Source of the DNA: Metallyticus violacea
Taxonomy: Eukaryota; Arthropoda; Insecta; Mantodea; Metallyticidae
NCBI GenBank assembly: GCA_030762175.1
Contig: CM060833.1
Location: 71,835,501 to 71,899,500 of the forward strand
DNA length: 64,000 bases
Direction: 5' to 3'
Shown: piece by piece, positions 37,441 to 49,153 of the stretch
How the letters are laid out: every line of letters starts with the position of its first letter
Position numbering within the stretch: position 1 is the first letter of the stretch
Program-made: the position numbers and the translations under genes
Notes under the pieces: model-generated
What the model was told of the DNA's origin: nothing
Seen by the model: only the letters and a program-made list of their open reading frames with translations
Database searches by the model: none

Positions 37441-38687
37441 GCTAGAGCATGAATACCTTATTAAAGATTACAAGACAATAAATGTTTAATAAAATAGAAA
37501 GAAATGAATGCGTTAAAAGTCTATACCATTCTCTATGGGAACAACACTGCTCATCTCTATTCATAAAATTGAATAAACAGCTGTTTTAAGACAAAGGTTT
37601 CAAAATGTGTTTTTATAACATTTGTTGATGATTATTGTTTGAAGGGCGCATACCTGCTAAGGTCATTAGCGCCAAATATTACATTTATGAGTAAATAAAC
37701 CAGAACTAATGGTAATATATATACTCGTTAATCCCATTTATGCTTAAATCCCTCTCAGAAAACGAGGGAAATAGAAGACAACTTTTCGAATGGGCGCTTC
37801 GCTGTATTCTATAGGATCATTTTACAATAAGAAAAGAATAAAATACGACCTACCTATGAACTATACAAAAACGTTTGACAATGCAAATAGAAATGGATGA
37901 AGTGGATTCTCTCTGCACTTTGTAAGATTAGCTTATGAAGACCTCAGGCAAAGAAACTTCTATGTTGCAGGAAATGGGTTTTCAGATATCAGATTTAACT
38001 TCAAAACCAAATTACTTGAATGACTTGAAAATTCTGGTCACAGTTGTATTGAAACCACCTATTTTCGGGGTTCCGTGCCGATGCCCTAACCAACTGTGCT
38101 ACCATGCCCTCCAAGCACGAACCATGAACTTCTATCATCCGATTTGATATATCGACTTCCCTAAGGTTTCCTCTAAGAGAGAATTTAATTCTTAAAGGAA
38201 CTCGAAATGCTACGAGTACCTATGGCCCGGAGTTTTAGTTTAAACACCACAATTTAGAAGTTAATTTATGTATAAATATTCATTCTCATATAAACATGTA
38301 TAAGACATGAGAAAAAAATCCTGGTCGTGGCCCGATTTTTTCAATCTGATTCTTCCTTTATATAATATACCACACAGTACTACTGTGAAAGAACTATTTT
38401 TATATACAGAGTACTTGAGGGTTATTAAACATAATTATAAATGGCCGGTAATGTCAAAATATAGATTAAAAGAAGGGTTAAATTGAAAGAAATTGAAAGT
38501 AAATGTATATTTTAACATAATGTTTTATTAATTCCATCTACTTATATTTTCAAAAGTAAAAAGTATTCTAAATTACAGCTGTGCTGTTTTAAAATTATAT
38601 GAGCATGTAAATAGTTCCAAAAATGAACATTTTGAGCAGGTTATTAACGCTTTAGATCTTAGTTTCCTTAAATACGTGAAAGTATTA

Positions 38688-38693
<6 letters not shown>
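37441..38693. other. AT-rich DNA, possible repeat fragment, no gene
   Basis: At about 37624-37674 a 'gattattgtttgaagggcgc' ... 'taaggtcattagcgcc' word resembles a repeat motif common in insect genomes. The assignment is weak. The rest is unrecognised. Confidence 0.4.

Positions 38694-38740
<47 letters not shown>
38694..38740. repeat. (TA)n microsatellite
   Basis: A 47-bp AT run without interruption. Confidence 0.95.
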
Positions 38741-38743
<3 letters not shown>

Positions 38744-40289
38744 GATTTGGAAAGAGAGTTCGAACTTTAGGGCAAAACATTTCCTGGGAGTCTGCAAATT
38801 AAGCAGCAATAAAAAGCAAAAGTAATGGATACAAACTCTTGAGGTCTTTATTTCCTGTAATTCATTTATTCATTTATGAAATAAGGATAGCAAATACTCA
38901 TCTGAGCTATTGAGAAGTTAACTTCTCCTTAATAGGCCGGGTTTCCCTTTGTAATCAATCTTCGGTAAATATTCCTGCCATATGCTGAACATTAATGATA
39001 TGCATTTTTATTTATTTAGCTTTAGAAGATCTAACAATGGTTTAGCAACAATAAATTTTTCTTCCTTCATATCAACAATATTTAAACAAATTGTATCATT
39101 GATGAGGTAAATATATAATATAATTTATTGCAGCATGCAATTGGGTATTTTTTTAATGATTAAAATAGGATAGACTCCTTGGACACAATCTTTTATCTAA
39201 AGCTCAATTTATATAATTAATCTAATAGTTTACTAGCATTTTGATTGTGTAAAATGAACTTGAAAACACTTGTCAGTAAATAACAAGCTTAAATATTTTA
39301 AGTTTTTAACGGACTTAGAATAATCTTTCCTTGTAGTTTTTATATGTATTAACTGCAAAATGTTTTAACAGACTTTGCAGTAATTAGGACGTCTATTCAT
39401 AGCCTTTTAGGAGTCAACTTGCTACTTTACGCAATCTTAAGTTTCAGACAAAAAGGCAGATCCTGTTACCAAATGGCGAACTGGTTCTATTAGTTTAAAT
39501 TTACTCTCTCTGCTCTCAAAAACCTTGTGAACTTGGACCACTGGGAGAAGTGAAGTGAAAATAATGGTACTTGTGGGAATGAGACTTTCTCGCATCAGTG
39601 GTCTGTAATATTCATATTGATTCTACGAAGTGAAGGGAACCTGAAGTCAGCAGAAGAACAGTATGTAAATCTGGCATAACAGAGGGAAATGAATTGGGAT
39701 GAGTAAATTTTCTTTTATGTTCAGGATAGTGATATGCAGAAAAATTAGTAATCTAACCATTCTTTCCATAAAGTATATACATACACATAAAAATGTTAAT
39801 TATTCCACGATCAATAAATGATGCAGTATGTGTAGAATATCATTGTAGGGTTAACATAATGTATTGCAGATACAGAAGCCGGTGATCTACGGATAGAAAG
39901 GATATTATAATAAATAGTTAGAAACCAAAAGAATTCTATGTTCTTTACAAAATAATTTAACAGCGATCCCAAAAGAATTTGATAAACCTACGTACTTCTG
40001 TTAATCGATCTACTGTACCTACTTTAAAACCACATTTCAAGAAACTGCCACTTTGCTAGTAAATTAACTGGTTCATGTCAAACCCCGCCCTCAAATGTTA
40101 TACACAGGTAATTAAGTAATCAATCACAATTAAAACTGTGCAGAGAGAAATTGCACAGTAAAAACCGACTGAGGTATGTGGCAGCTCGCCAGTGATAATG
40201 TGTCACTCCTTGTTGGCTGTTAACACAGTTTAAACTTTTCTTATAAAATGAGAATAGCACGAATGTACTACTCAGTTGTCTCGCTTAGG
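38741..40289. other. AT-rich DNA, no gene seen
   Basis: No frame above about 60 codons and no repeat recognised. Confidence 0.5.
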
Positions 40290-40445
40290 CAGGGACTCTT
40301 GATTGTGAGGTCTACTGTCCTACCTCACTGAGGTTTTTTCCAGGTTCTCCTCAGGCCTTATCACCAACTATCACTTTTACTGTTGTCGTGGAGTTCTTTG
40401 ACGTGTCGTTAATCTACGACACAGTACCCACGGATTTAAGTACTT
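40290..40445. mobile_element. Mosaic of SINE fragments (B then A)
   Basis: The left part contains 'gaggttttttccaggttctc', like the plus-oriented body of family B. From about 40385 'cgttaatctacgacacagta' matches the reverse complement of the family-A body (compare 59125-59160). Two old SINE pieces of opposite orientation lie end to end. Confidence 0.5.
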
Positions 40446-40606
40446 CCGCATTGTGCTCGAGATATATTCTTTACATGAGTTACATAATTAGAATGTGTTA
40501 TTTTGAAATTTGTGTTCTGTGTTTGACTTGAGAACTCATGCATTAGTGAACAAATGTATTTGTTATAGATTTAATTTACTCCTTTAGGGAAATATTTTGG
40601 ATTAAT

Positions 40607-40760
40607 TTTATTTATGAGCGGTCTTTAACAACTTTTATCATCAGCGTTCCATTCTATTCTAAACGGCTGATTAATTTTGCTGGAGGTCTACTCATTCAGG
40701 CTTGAGGTTCATTTACATGCCGTAAATCGACCATACGGAGCAACGGATTTATTTCTCTCC
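40607..40760 (-). mobile_element. SINE family A, diverged 3' part
   Basis: 'cggtctttaacaacttttat', 'catcagcgttccattc' and 'caggcttgaggttcatttac' match the reverse complement of the family-A 3' half. The tRNA-like head is missing. Confidence 0.7.
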
Positions 40761-41227
40761 CTAAGGATGACGGTTATCTTGGAACATTTATGACCGAAAA
40801 TGGGGTAATGTCGATCGATTGGGAAACACTGATTATGCCACTTAATTATATTGTACTAATACAGCATTAGCTGTTAGATCGGAGTGTTGTATACTGGCGT
40901 TGAGAAATCTGAAATTTATATCTGCAAATTGACCTAAGTTATACATAATTCATGCACATCTTTTAACATTTCTCAGTTCATGTATTATTATTACTACCAT
41001 GAAGAACATAGTTTTATCTTAGTATTAGTAATATATTATTAGTAATTATTTTGTTTTCGATGATTTAACTATAAAGTTAAATGGCGGAGTAGATAGTGAC
41101 ATTCATATGATCGTTATAAAACCTTACAATTTCTTACAGTTTGGTTTTACACACGAGGCCGATCCTGACCTATTGATCTGTGGCTATCATGGTCTCATTT
41201 CTTGTTTAGTGTTAATGCTCTGATACG
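40761..41227. other. AT-rich DNA, no gene seen
   Basis: Nothing recognised. Confidence 0.5.
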
Positions 41228-41239
41228 CCCCCCCCCCCC

Positions 41240-41273
<34 letters not shown>
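41228..41273. repeat. Poly-C followed by (CT)n
   Basis: Thirteen C residues, one G, then about 32 bp of CT units. Confidence 0.95.
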
Positions 41274-41275
<2 letters not shown>

Positions 41276-43716
41276 TTTAGTTTAGTAATTAGCAGTTTGA
41301 AGTGCTGAAACATATTTTATCCACAGTTTATTATAATGTTTAAAAATTTTCATCAGATTTTGTCATTGTACTCCCCCAACAGGTTGGCCATTCTGGTCAA
41401 ACCAAATTATTGGTCTTTAAAGTGAAATTATTTTGTATTCTTTTATATTATATCGACACGGTGTTTGGGCAAATGCTCTAGATTCGCGGTTTAGTAATAT
41501 ATGTTAATTTCCCTCGTCACTTTATTATTTCATTAATTCATAGGATAGTGCTGCTGAAAGACTGCAACCCCGTTTTATTTCTTGATTACTTTCTACACAC
41601 TTATCGCTCTTTTATTTACCATTTTAAAACAAAATTTAGTAGTAGCTTCTGCGAAACATTTATATGTGATTTTTATACTAAACAATATTGTTCTCGGGGA
41701 AGGGAATTAAAATCTGTAAATAAAACGAATTCAACATGACTGCAATGCAGTCGAGTGAAAATTATTTATACACCAAGGCATCACTATTTGTATATGTGTG
41801 TGTACGCACGTGCGAATTTCTTATCTTTCCAACGTTTCCAACTGATTGCCGGTGTTGTGACATGTTTTTTATATTTTATTCACTTACATGAATCACGGGC
41901 TTTTAAAAGTAAAATATGTTTTTCGATTATATGATGCACATGGTTAAATTTTAGTGCCGGTTTTAAGTCCATTTGATAGTCAAGAGTTATTTTATAAATA
42001 AGAACCTATAACATCTTTTATTTAGTTAAAATATAAAAAAACATCATTTATTTTAGTAACAGAAAAAGTGGAATGTTAAAATTCACACTGTCAATGATCA
42101 GATTTTGCATTATGAGCTGCATTATTTTATAACTCTTTCTCTCTGAGATGAGCTGTGGTCCACGTCTCATAGTCTTACTTTCAAGAACACAAACGTAACA
42201 TTGTTGCATTATTGTTGTCCCCACAGTTAGAAGGGAAAATTTCTGCCAGGTCTGTTCAAAGCAAGCGTATTTATTTATAAAGTAAAGTATATATTTGTAA
42301 CCAAAAGGAAACTGGCTGTTTAACCAATAGATTATTTTCGTTCTTTCATATACAATGGAAAAAGAGGTGATCATAAAGTACAGCGGTGCAATAACATTTC
42401 AAGAAAAGGTGTAACATTACTGGTACACCCTTTGGGAAATAAGTAAAAATATTATATAAAAATCGACTACTTTTATTTTATTATTTATGTTATGTAAAAT
42501 ATAACAATTATAACTGACTTGTACTTTTTTGTTTTACATTTTAATGCCTCTTTTCGGCGTTAGAATATTCTGAGCTCCCGTTTTTTTGGAAAATTTTGTG
42601 CCCACTAGTCTACACTTTTTTTTTCTTTTTAATGTTTAGTGTCTATTGCGCAAAAAATTAAAAACTAGCCTCATTCGCTTACGCAAACTGGAAGTGGAAT
42701 CATCTTCAATTAAGATTTCTATTTACTTATAAGGTTTCTATCAGAGCAAACATTCCATTAAAACTTCAAATCTTGAATTTAATATGATAGGTAATTTCAT
42801 ATGTTTGTTTTTATTGTAGATTTAAATACATAAGAAGTTGGAAAGACGTTTTGATATGATCTGTTAGACACGTCTGGACGAGTTCTAAACCTATAATTAA
42901 CTGTTATGTCACTATAACAGATAATATATCACGTGTCACTATAGCAGAAAAAGTTATATCATCCTTTATGAGCTTCCAGAAGATACTGTGGGTATGATAT
43001 AGTGAAATAGTATTCGCGCAGATTTTAATACTGTCGGATACTTAATAAGAAAAACTCGCACTTTATAGTCCTTAATATATCACTTCGAAAAATAAACTTA
43101 CAGTATAAATTATCTTAAAATAAATTCACGAAATAAGCGCATTATAAATTTTAATTCGAAGTTCTTGGGTGCCGAACAATCTCTTATTCATAGATGCCAA
43201 TGGGAAAGCTTCAAAACTTACTTCAAATGGCAGGAGTGTGTTCAGCAAACACAACGCAGCACGGCCGTTCCAGCGTTTTAATAATGCACACAAAGGTCAG
43301 CATGCTATGCATGAGCCATTTGCTTTAATTCACCAGTTGGATTCTAAGAAGGCTCCTGCATTCCTGGAATTGGGTAGTAGTAAAAACTGCAATTCTTTCT
43401 CTTTTTGGGTTAAAATCATTCATTTTATATATGTACATAAATTTTATTATTATATTATTATTTTATCACGGAACATGAGTTTCGTTTGACATGCCTCTTT
43501 ATAGTATATCGTTTTAATTTTTTTTCATATAAAGATGTTTTATATTATACGGCGTGACATCATCGTTATCAGTTTCTCCAGTTTCATCCTATCGGTAAAA
43601 TGTTGAATCGAACTCTGGACCAGTATTTCAATAACAGTTAACATATCTTAAATTATTCTAGAGCCATTTCATGAACATCAGCCCATTTTGTCCAAAACTA
43701 AAAATCTAACATTTCG
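41274..43716. other. AT-rich DNA, no gene seen
   Basis: Frames of 108 codons (minus, 42048-42374) and 106 codons (plus, 43169-43489) are the longest. Neither has a recognisable motif, and composition matches the flanks. Confidence 0.45.
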
Positions 43717-43747
43717 TCCTCCTCCTCCTTTTCTTCTTCTTCTTCTT

Positions 43748-43777
<30 letters not shown>
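43717..43777. repeat. (TCC)n/(TTC)n microsatellite
   Basis: A few TCC units pass into about 45 bp of TTC units. Confidence 0.95.
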
Positions 43778-43778
<1 letters not shown>

Positions 43779-44433
43779 AGTACTAAATACCTTTTATTTA
43801 TGAATGCCTAAATTTAGAATGTTTTGGCAACCTTGCTAAACAGTTGATTGTTGCACATTATGGTGAGAACAAGTAATGCCAAACACTAAGCTATATATTG
43901 TATTCTTTCAGAGAAGAAAATCACTATGTGATAATTTTATGCACATCCGGAATGCACAAAAACTTATTAAATTGCTTTATTTTTTATTTTATGATTGATG
44001 ATGGAACATCTCGTACCATGGACGCAATAGAATCAACCATACGGAATAGCGTAATGAATTCTGCCTAGCATTTCGATGTAAACAACAGCAAGTTTCTGCA
44101 ATATAGCGACAAACTTAAGCTCCTCCCTTTTATGTCATGTAATCTACCTCGCGTCAGGTTTATGCAACGGAATTGCTCTATCTCTAGTTGTAACGAAACT
44201 CGTGAAAATAAGAATACAAATTTTTATATTTTGTTCAAACACTTTGGAAATTTTCTTTAAAGTATGTTTCGGTTCCGACGCGTTAATAAAGATATCGGTA
44301 AATTCTGTTTCCAGTACATTATCAATGTCCAATTTAATGACTTGTGTCTTTTTATGGAAATTAAGGTAAAAAAACGTGAATATTACATAAAAAGCTATGA
44401 AATAAAACTTATTAAAGAATTGAAGAAATGCGA
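43778..44433. other. AT-rich DNA, no gene seen
   Basis: Nothing recognised. The 120-codon minus-strand frame at 44144-44506 gains its length from the adjacent AAT repeat (poly-Leu). Confidence 0.5.
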
Positions 44434-44435
44434 TA

Positions 44436-44476
<41 letters not shown>

Positions 44477-44481
44477 TAATA
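44434..44481. repeat. (AAT)n microsatellite
   Basis: About 48 bp of AAT units with one interruption near the right end, 82 bp left of the mariner element. Confidence 0.93.
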
Positions 44482-44678
44482 ACAATGCTTGTTTATAATC
44501 AACCAACAGATCTAATATTAATTACATAAAAACTAATAAGTTCATTATGCATTACTCTTCATACAGAGGGTGCCAAAAATGTAGACACTTCAAGCAAAGA
44601 AAAAACTGTGTTAACATAACAAAACTGGATTCACCCAAACAGAAAATGATAAGCACTAATCATCTTAGACTTTTACAG

Positions 44679-44940
44679 TTACAACAGTTGCTCAAAATGC
44701 CCACCATCGGCGTCGATATACTTCTGAGTACGTTGAACTACTGGTTGAGCAACGTTTGCGAAAGTGTCTTCAGCGATTGCAGCACATGCCGTTTCAATTT
44801 CTTCCCGAAGTGCTGCCAGTGTAACTGGTTTTCTACGGTATACAACATCCTTAAGAGTTCTCCATATGTAGAAGTCCGACGGAGTTAGATCCGGAGAACG
44901 GGATGGAAACTCAATCGAGCCTCTTCGTCCTATCCAGGGC
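44679..44940 (-). pseudogene. Mariner-like transposase, C-terminal part
   Basis: The frame reads 'FPSRSPDLTPSDFYIWRTLK' then 'YRRKPVTLAALREEIETAC', ending 'YIDADGGHFEQLL' before the stop at 44679. 'SPDLxPxDF' holds the third catalytic residue of the mariner DDD triad; the matching Asp codon is at about 44874-44876. The upstream codons of this frame (to 45104) are an off-frame reading of the N-terminal part and not real. The left TIR begins 115 bp beyond the stop. Confidence 0.8.
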
Positions 44941-44970
44941 CTTGGATAGTGCCTAGGATCCAGTGCGATG

Positions 44971-45190
44971 GGCTTGTTGCTGTGCGAGGTCTCCCAGATC
45001 TGCCCTTGTGAACACCGCATACGGTACCATGAGTCTCGAATTTGTCTAGAATGCGTGCAATTGTTACTCGCGTTGGCGGTTCTGTTCTGTACATACGTCT
45101 CCATTGCCTTTGAACTTCAACAGAATTCTTGATTTTCCAATACCACTTCAAAATTGCTTTCCGCTGTTCAAACAATAATATTGTCTCCAT
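44971..45190 (-). pseudogene. Mariner-like transposase, N-terminal helix-turn-helix part
   Basis: From the ATG at 45188-45190 the frame reads 'METILLFEQRKAILKWYWK' and on through 'PPTRVTIARILDKFETHG' to 'GRSGRPRTATS'. That is the N-terminal DNA-binding domain and the GRPR-type linker known from insect mariner-like transposases of the DUF4817 kind. The N-terminal half binds the TIRs. After about residue 73 the sequence jumps to the C-terminal part in another frame, so roughly 150-200 codons of the usual protein, including the first two catalytic Asp residues, are gone. Confidence 0.8.
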
Positions 45191-45196
45191 TTTGTT

Positions 45197-45314
45197 GTAG
45201 CAACGCTAGCCTAACGTAATGTGAGTCAACTCTGTTTACAGAACATCATACGATGATCATGTAGCAACAATATCATAATGTATGTTAGTCACACCTGTTT
45301 ACAGAACATCATAC
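45197..45314. repeat. Direct duplication inside the mariner element
   Basis: Copies at 45197-45251 and 45261-45314 share 'gtagcaac' and 'ctgtttacagaacatcatac' in the same order, with scattered differences between. The position between right TIR and gene start suggests a subterminal repeat of the kind transposases can bind. Confidence 0.8.
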
Positions 45315-45405
45315 TACACATTACTGTTGTTTTTCGGTCCGACTTTGAAATATATTAAATAGATATTATTGTGAAAATTTTTATACATTTTTGACACCCT
45401 CAGTA

Positions 45406-47177
45406 TTTCACATCTTATAGTAGGGATACATAAAGGAGTGGATTTTCAAGTTCCACATTTTTCTATGAATTTTCTTAAATTTGTACCGTGTTTGCATTGT
45501 TGTTAAGCTATGTTACCAAATATTTCATTCTGATTGCATAAAAACTTTGCTAGGTATTCGAAAAATTGATTTTGTAAATATGACGCATAATCAAATTGTC
45601 CCAAACGGCTTATGAGCCGAAAAAATTAATGCGTTTTTACAATTGGAACTTTGTGCTCCATACAAATATTGTATAAAATATATTTTAAATAATTTTGATG
45701 AGTGAACTGTGATAGTTTTTAAATCCATAAGACATTTTAATTTTTTAAATTAATCATTTTTTCATAGAAGGTATTCTTTTTTTGAAAATTTCGTTGGTGC
45801 TAGCCTTTTTTTTTTGTCCTATGGAATGTTGCAATGGATACTGTTGCACATTCTGGTAAATGTCAACTGAATTTAAACAAAAACTGTGATGTGAGGGACA
45901 TTTTGAATGTGTGATAATGAAATTTTGAGAAAAACCCTGTTTTATAAAAATGTATGCTGGAAACATGCGGAGCTGTTTAAATAGCCGTGCAGCCCGAAGG
46001 GAGGGGGGTACATGCACATGTGGACTCTCTGTGGACGTCCAAAGGTTCAAGAAAACATTTTCTGCAAAAGAAATATTTTTCATTTTTTGACCGCTTTTGG
46101 CCAAAAACTCACTCCCTGCCCACATTTTTAGCACTTTTTATCACTTTTCCTAAATATATCCGTACCTTCTTTATATTTATCTCTGATATTAAATTTACTA
46201 CTCTCTTGTTTTATATCCACTTATAACAATTCTACTTCGGTAAGAAAACTCTTCTCTCCATTAGTTTGTCCGTTCACATCCAAAACACAATGCCAAATAA
46301 AGACGGTAAAATATATGAAAGAGGTATTTCATTATTCAACTATAAATGCTTATAACGATATTCTTTGCCTACATTCAAAATTATGATAACACTTAGTTAC
46401 AGTCTTGTGTTTTATGTGTATTGATATTCCTCTTTACTTTTCGGGTAGAAACGCTATCTAAACCAACTACAAAGAAGCTTTAGAGAGAGAGAGAGAAAAA
46501 AAAACAGGATGAGCAGGCATTTAAGGAGCATTCGTAGAGAATAGACAGAGGAGATGCGAAGGAAAAGGAAATAAGCTACTTTTGTGATGGAAATGCTCCA
46601 AAACTTAAAGATTAAAGTAAGAGATAGTAACATCACACAGAAAATTTGAAGGTGTTTTCTTAGCATAAACAGATGAAGCCTTATCAGTTCAATCGTTTCT
46701 TTGCGAAAGCGGGTTCAAGCAATAAGAAGACTTTTCCGAAGAGCTCGCGTAAGCGAAAAGCAGTGCTAAAATTTGGTAATTTATTAACTGCTGCAAGTTT
46801 GAAAACCATGAAGGTCACAAATTAAATAATTAAACTGAACAGGAAATTAAAATGTCTACATTCGTGTGATACTAGCAGAAAAGATCTTGGCAAAAAGAAT
46901 GTTGTTACTATGGAATATAAAATATTAGTACATAAGGAAAGCAAGCAGAATGCATTTAGCTTATGACTATAACCGAAGTCTTTCAGATAATCTTCCAGGT
47001 ACATGCTCATGCCAACATATACAGTTTGATTTACCAGTATCTTGCATGCTATATAAGTGTCCAGGCGATGCATAAATTAATTGAGAAGACTATTAAAATA
47101 ATCCCTGACTTTCCATCTCATCCAAAGGACCTTGTTGGTTATACAAACAAATAAGACTATTTCAAAAATGTTAATAA
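45406..47177. other. AT-rich DNA, no gene seen
   Basis: The longest frame is 126 codons on the minus strand (45754-46134), with no recognised domain. An (AG)n run is at about 46482-46496. Confidence 0.45.
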
Positions 47178-47330
47178 GCCCAAGATCGCGGGTTCAATTC
47201 TGGGCAGGGTCGATGAACTTTTTCGCGTGTAAAAATAATAAGTTGGCTTTTTCAGAAGGGAGTAAAGCCATGGGTCTCGTGTCATATTCACGGCAAGTAA
47301 AAGAGTGAAAATTTTTAAAAAGTGGGCTCC
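47178..47330 (+). mobile_element. SINE family A, fragment
   Basis: Contains the B-box region 'gatcgcgggttcaattctgg', then 'ttttcgcgtgtaaaaat', 'agtaaagccatgggtc' and 'tcacggcaagtaaaag'. The A-box end and the last third are missing or unrecognisable. Confidence 0.75.
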
Positions 47331-48825
47331 TAAGCCATCTCTTCATCAACACTTTACCTTTTTAAAATTAAAATTAATTAATTCGACACTCACTGTTCTT
47401 ATAGAAGATGCTGGAAGAAGAATTTACTTAGACTGTTTATTAGTGTGGCAGAACTGGTGAATGTAAATAGTAGTTTCTTAAAAAGATATAGATTTTTATC
47501 CAACAAAATGGGCAAACACATCCAGCCTCTTCTGTAGGAAAAATGAATGCAGAATGAGTTTATTTTATTTGTAGCACTCCAGTTTTAAAAAACGTAGTGT
47601 TAATGCGACGTGAGCTGATGGCGCCATATGCAGGCGACTGCGCGGAGGAGTAGAGTTCCTATTGGACAGTTTCAAATGCGCCTCACTGTCGATGCAAAAA
47701 TGGGAAACATTTCTGTTACTTCTGGAACAGAAATTCTAATGTTTTTCACAGGTACTGCTAGTAGATTTTATATGGATTTTAACCGAGTTAGGCTTCTGAG
47801 CCCTAATTTTTCATGATTTTTGCTGTCGTTCATTTTCGCATTTTTTCCATTCAATTTAATGTATTGACTTTAGAATATCGGGTCCAAAATCATGAAATGC
47901 TCTTTAACTAGTTTAACTATAGTTTTTAAATTGTTTCATTATTAAGGTAATGGCAGTTTATCTTAAAAACGGCGTATATTTGAAATTATTTTTTATAATT
48001 GCAGTAATAAACTTGTCAGTTTTTCCTTTATTTTTTTATATCTATGCAATGAACGAAAGTTCTACATATTTAAGCTACTTACTCATCAGTTTACATTGCA
48101 CCTTATTTAAAATGTATGTATAATTAATTGTTTTACAAAACAATTTGCGTTTGATTTTTCGAGAAATTAGTCGAATATTAAGAAAATACTCCTCGTCTTC
48201 GAGAAGTGTGTAGTTTGTATATGTCATTTGATATCAGTAATATACTTTTAAAGTGTTCTAAATTTGGGTTATTGTTTTTTAGAGCTATGAACCAGAACTA
48301 ACGCGTCAAACGATTTTTTCCTCCTCTGGCAGACAATGCCTTTGTAATCTCTGACTGTGAATTCTACCGCACTTTTGCAATTATGATTTTGCTGTAAACT
48401 CTGTTATTTCTTTACGTATGAACGCTTTCTGGAAACAGAAATGTGCGCGCAATGACAGATTCACTGGGCGGAGAAAAAAATACACAACGTGCTGGTTACG
48501 CTGTGAATAAAATGAACTCCATCTGGTGGAATGAATTTGCATATCGGAGCCCATAACATTTCAGGTATATCTGTTCTGTTGGAAACAAAAACACGTCTTA
48601 TTTGTGCATTTGGCACTGTGTGATTTATTCTTTTGATTCTAATAGAAGTTTAAAATTTAAATTATAAAAAAGTAAAGCACAAAAAGATAACCTTAAAACA
48701 CACATTAGGCATTAAATAAAAACTGGAGAATGAGAAAAAATATATTTATAATAAAGATAGTACTTAAAATGATAATTATATAATTTATAGTCAATTAAGA
48801 TACAGTAGTCAATTGAAAGATCATC
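47331..48825. other. AT-rich DNA, no gene seen
   Basis: Nothing recognised apart from one short GC-richer patch near 47610-47700. Confidence 0.5.
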
Positions 48826-48838
48826 GAATACATTTCCT

Positions 48839-49140
48839 GTCGGTCCAGGTGGTGTAGTGGTTACCATACACCCTACACCCTAGATCGCGGGTTCGAACCC
48901 GGCCAGGACCGATGGATTTTTTCGGGCGTAAAAATCCTAAGTATGGCTTCCTTCGGAAGGGAAGTAAAGCCGTGGGTTCCGTGTCGTACATTTACGGCAC
49001 GATAAAGAACCTCAAGCCTGAAAGAGAGGCCTCTGAGCAAAATTTGTCGGCCGTTTCACGCCCTGAGTTGAATGGGACGCTGATGACCTGAGATGTTAAA
49101 GAGCGTCCATAAATAAATCAATCAAAAAAAAAAAAAAAAA
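48839..49140 (+). mobile_element. tRNA-derived SINE, family A, full length and young
   Basis: The copy starts 'gtcggtccaggtggtgtag' and has A and B boxes ('tggtgtagtggttacc', 'gggttcgaaccc'). The body is close to that of 3052-3349, and the tail ends in a run of 17 A residues. Flanks 'gaatacatttcct' (48826-48838) and 'gaatgcatttcct' (49141-49153) are a 13-bp target-site duplication with one mismatch. The long A tail and the well-kept B-box palindrome make it the youngest-looking copy of the family here. Confidence 0.93.
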
Positions 49141-49153
49141 GAATGCATTTCCT

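Larger units (their letters stand above)
44564..45403 (-). mobile_element. Internally deleted mariner-like DNA transposon (840 bp)
   Basis: Both ends are visible. The left TIR, cagagggtgccaaaaatgta (44564-44583), matches the inverted right end (45384-45403) at 18 of 20 positions. The flanking dinucleotide TA (44562-44563 and 45404-45405) is the usual Tc1/mariner target duplication. Inside, on the minus strand, are the N-terminal and C-terminal parts of one transposase with the catalytic middle missing. Between the gene start and the right TIR, a 55-bp segment (45197-45251) is repeated at 45261-45314. The element could move only if a related full-length transposase acted on its ends. Confidence 0.93.

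Noticed and set aside
37855..37930. Short reading 'KTFDNANRNG' resembling RT motif A
   Set aside because: Only about ten residues, in a broken frame, with no other RT motif around it.
42048..43489. Frames of 108 (minus) and 106 (plus) codons
   Set aside because: No domain recognised in either; both probably chance.
45754..46134. 126-codon minus-strand frame
   Set aside because: No known motif and ordinary composition; treated as chance.
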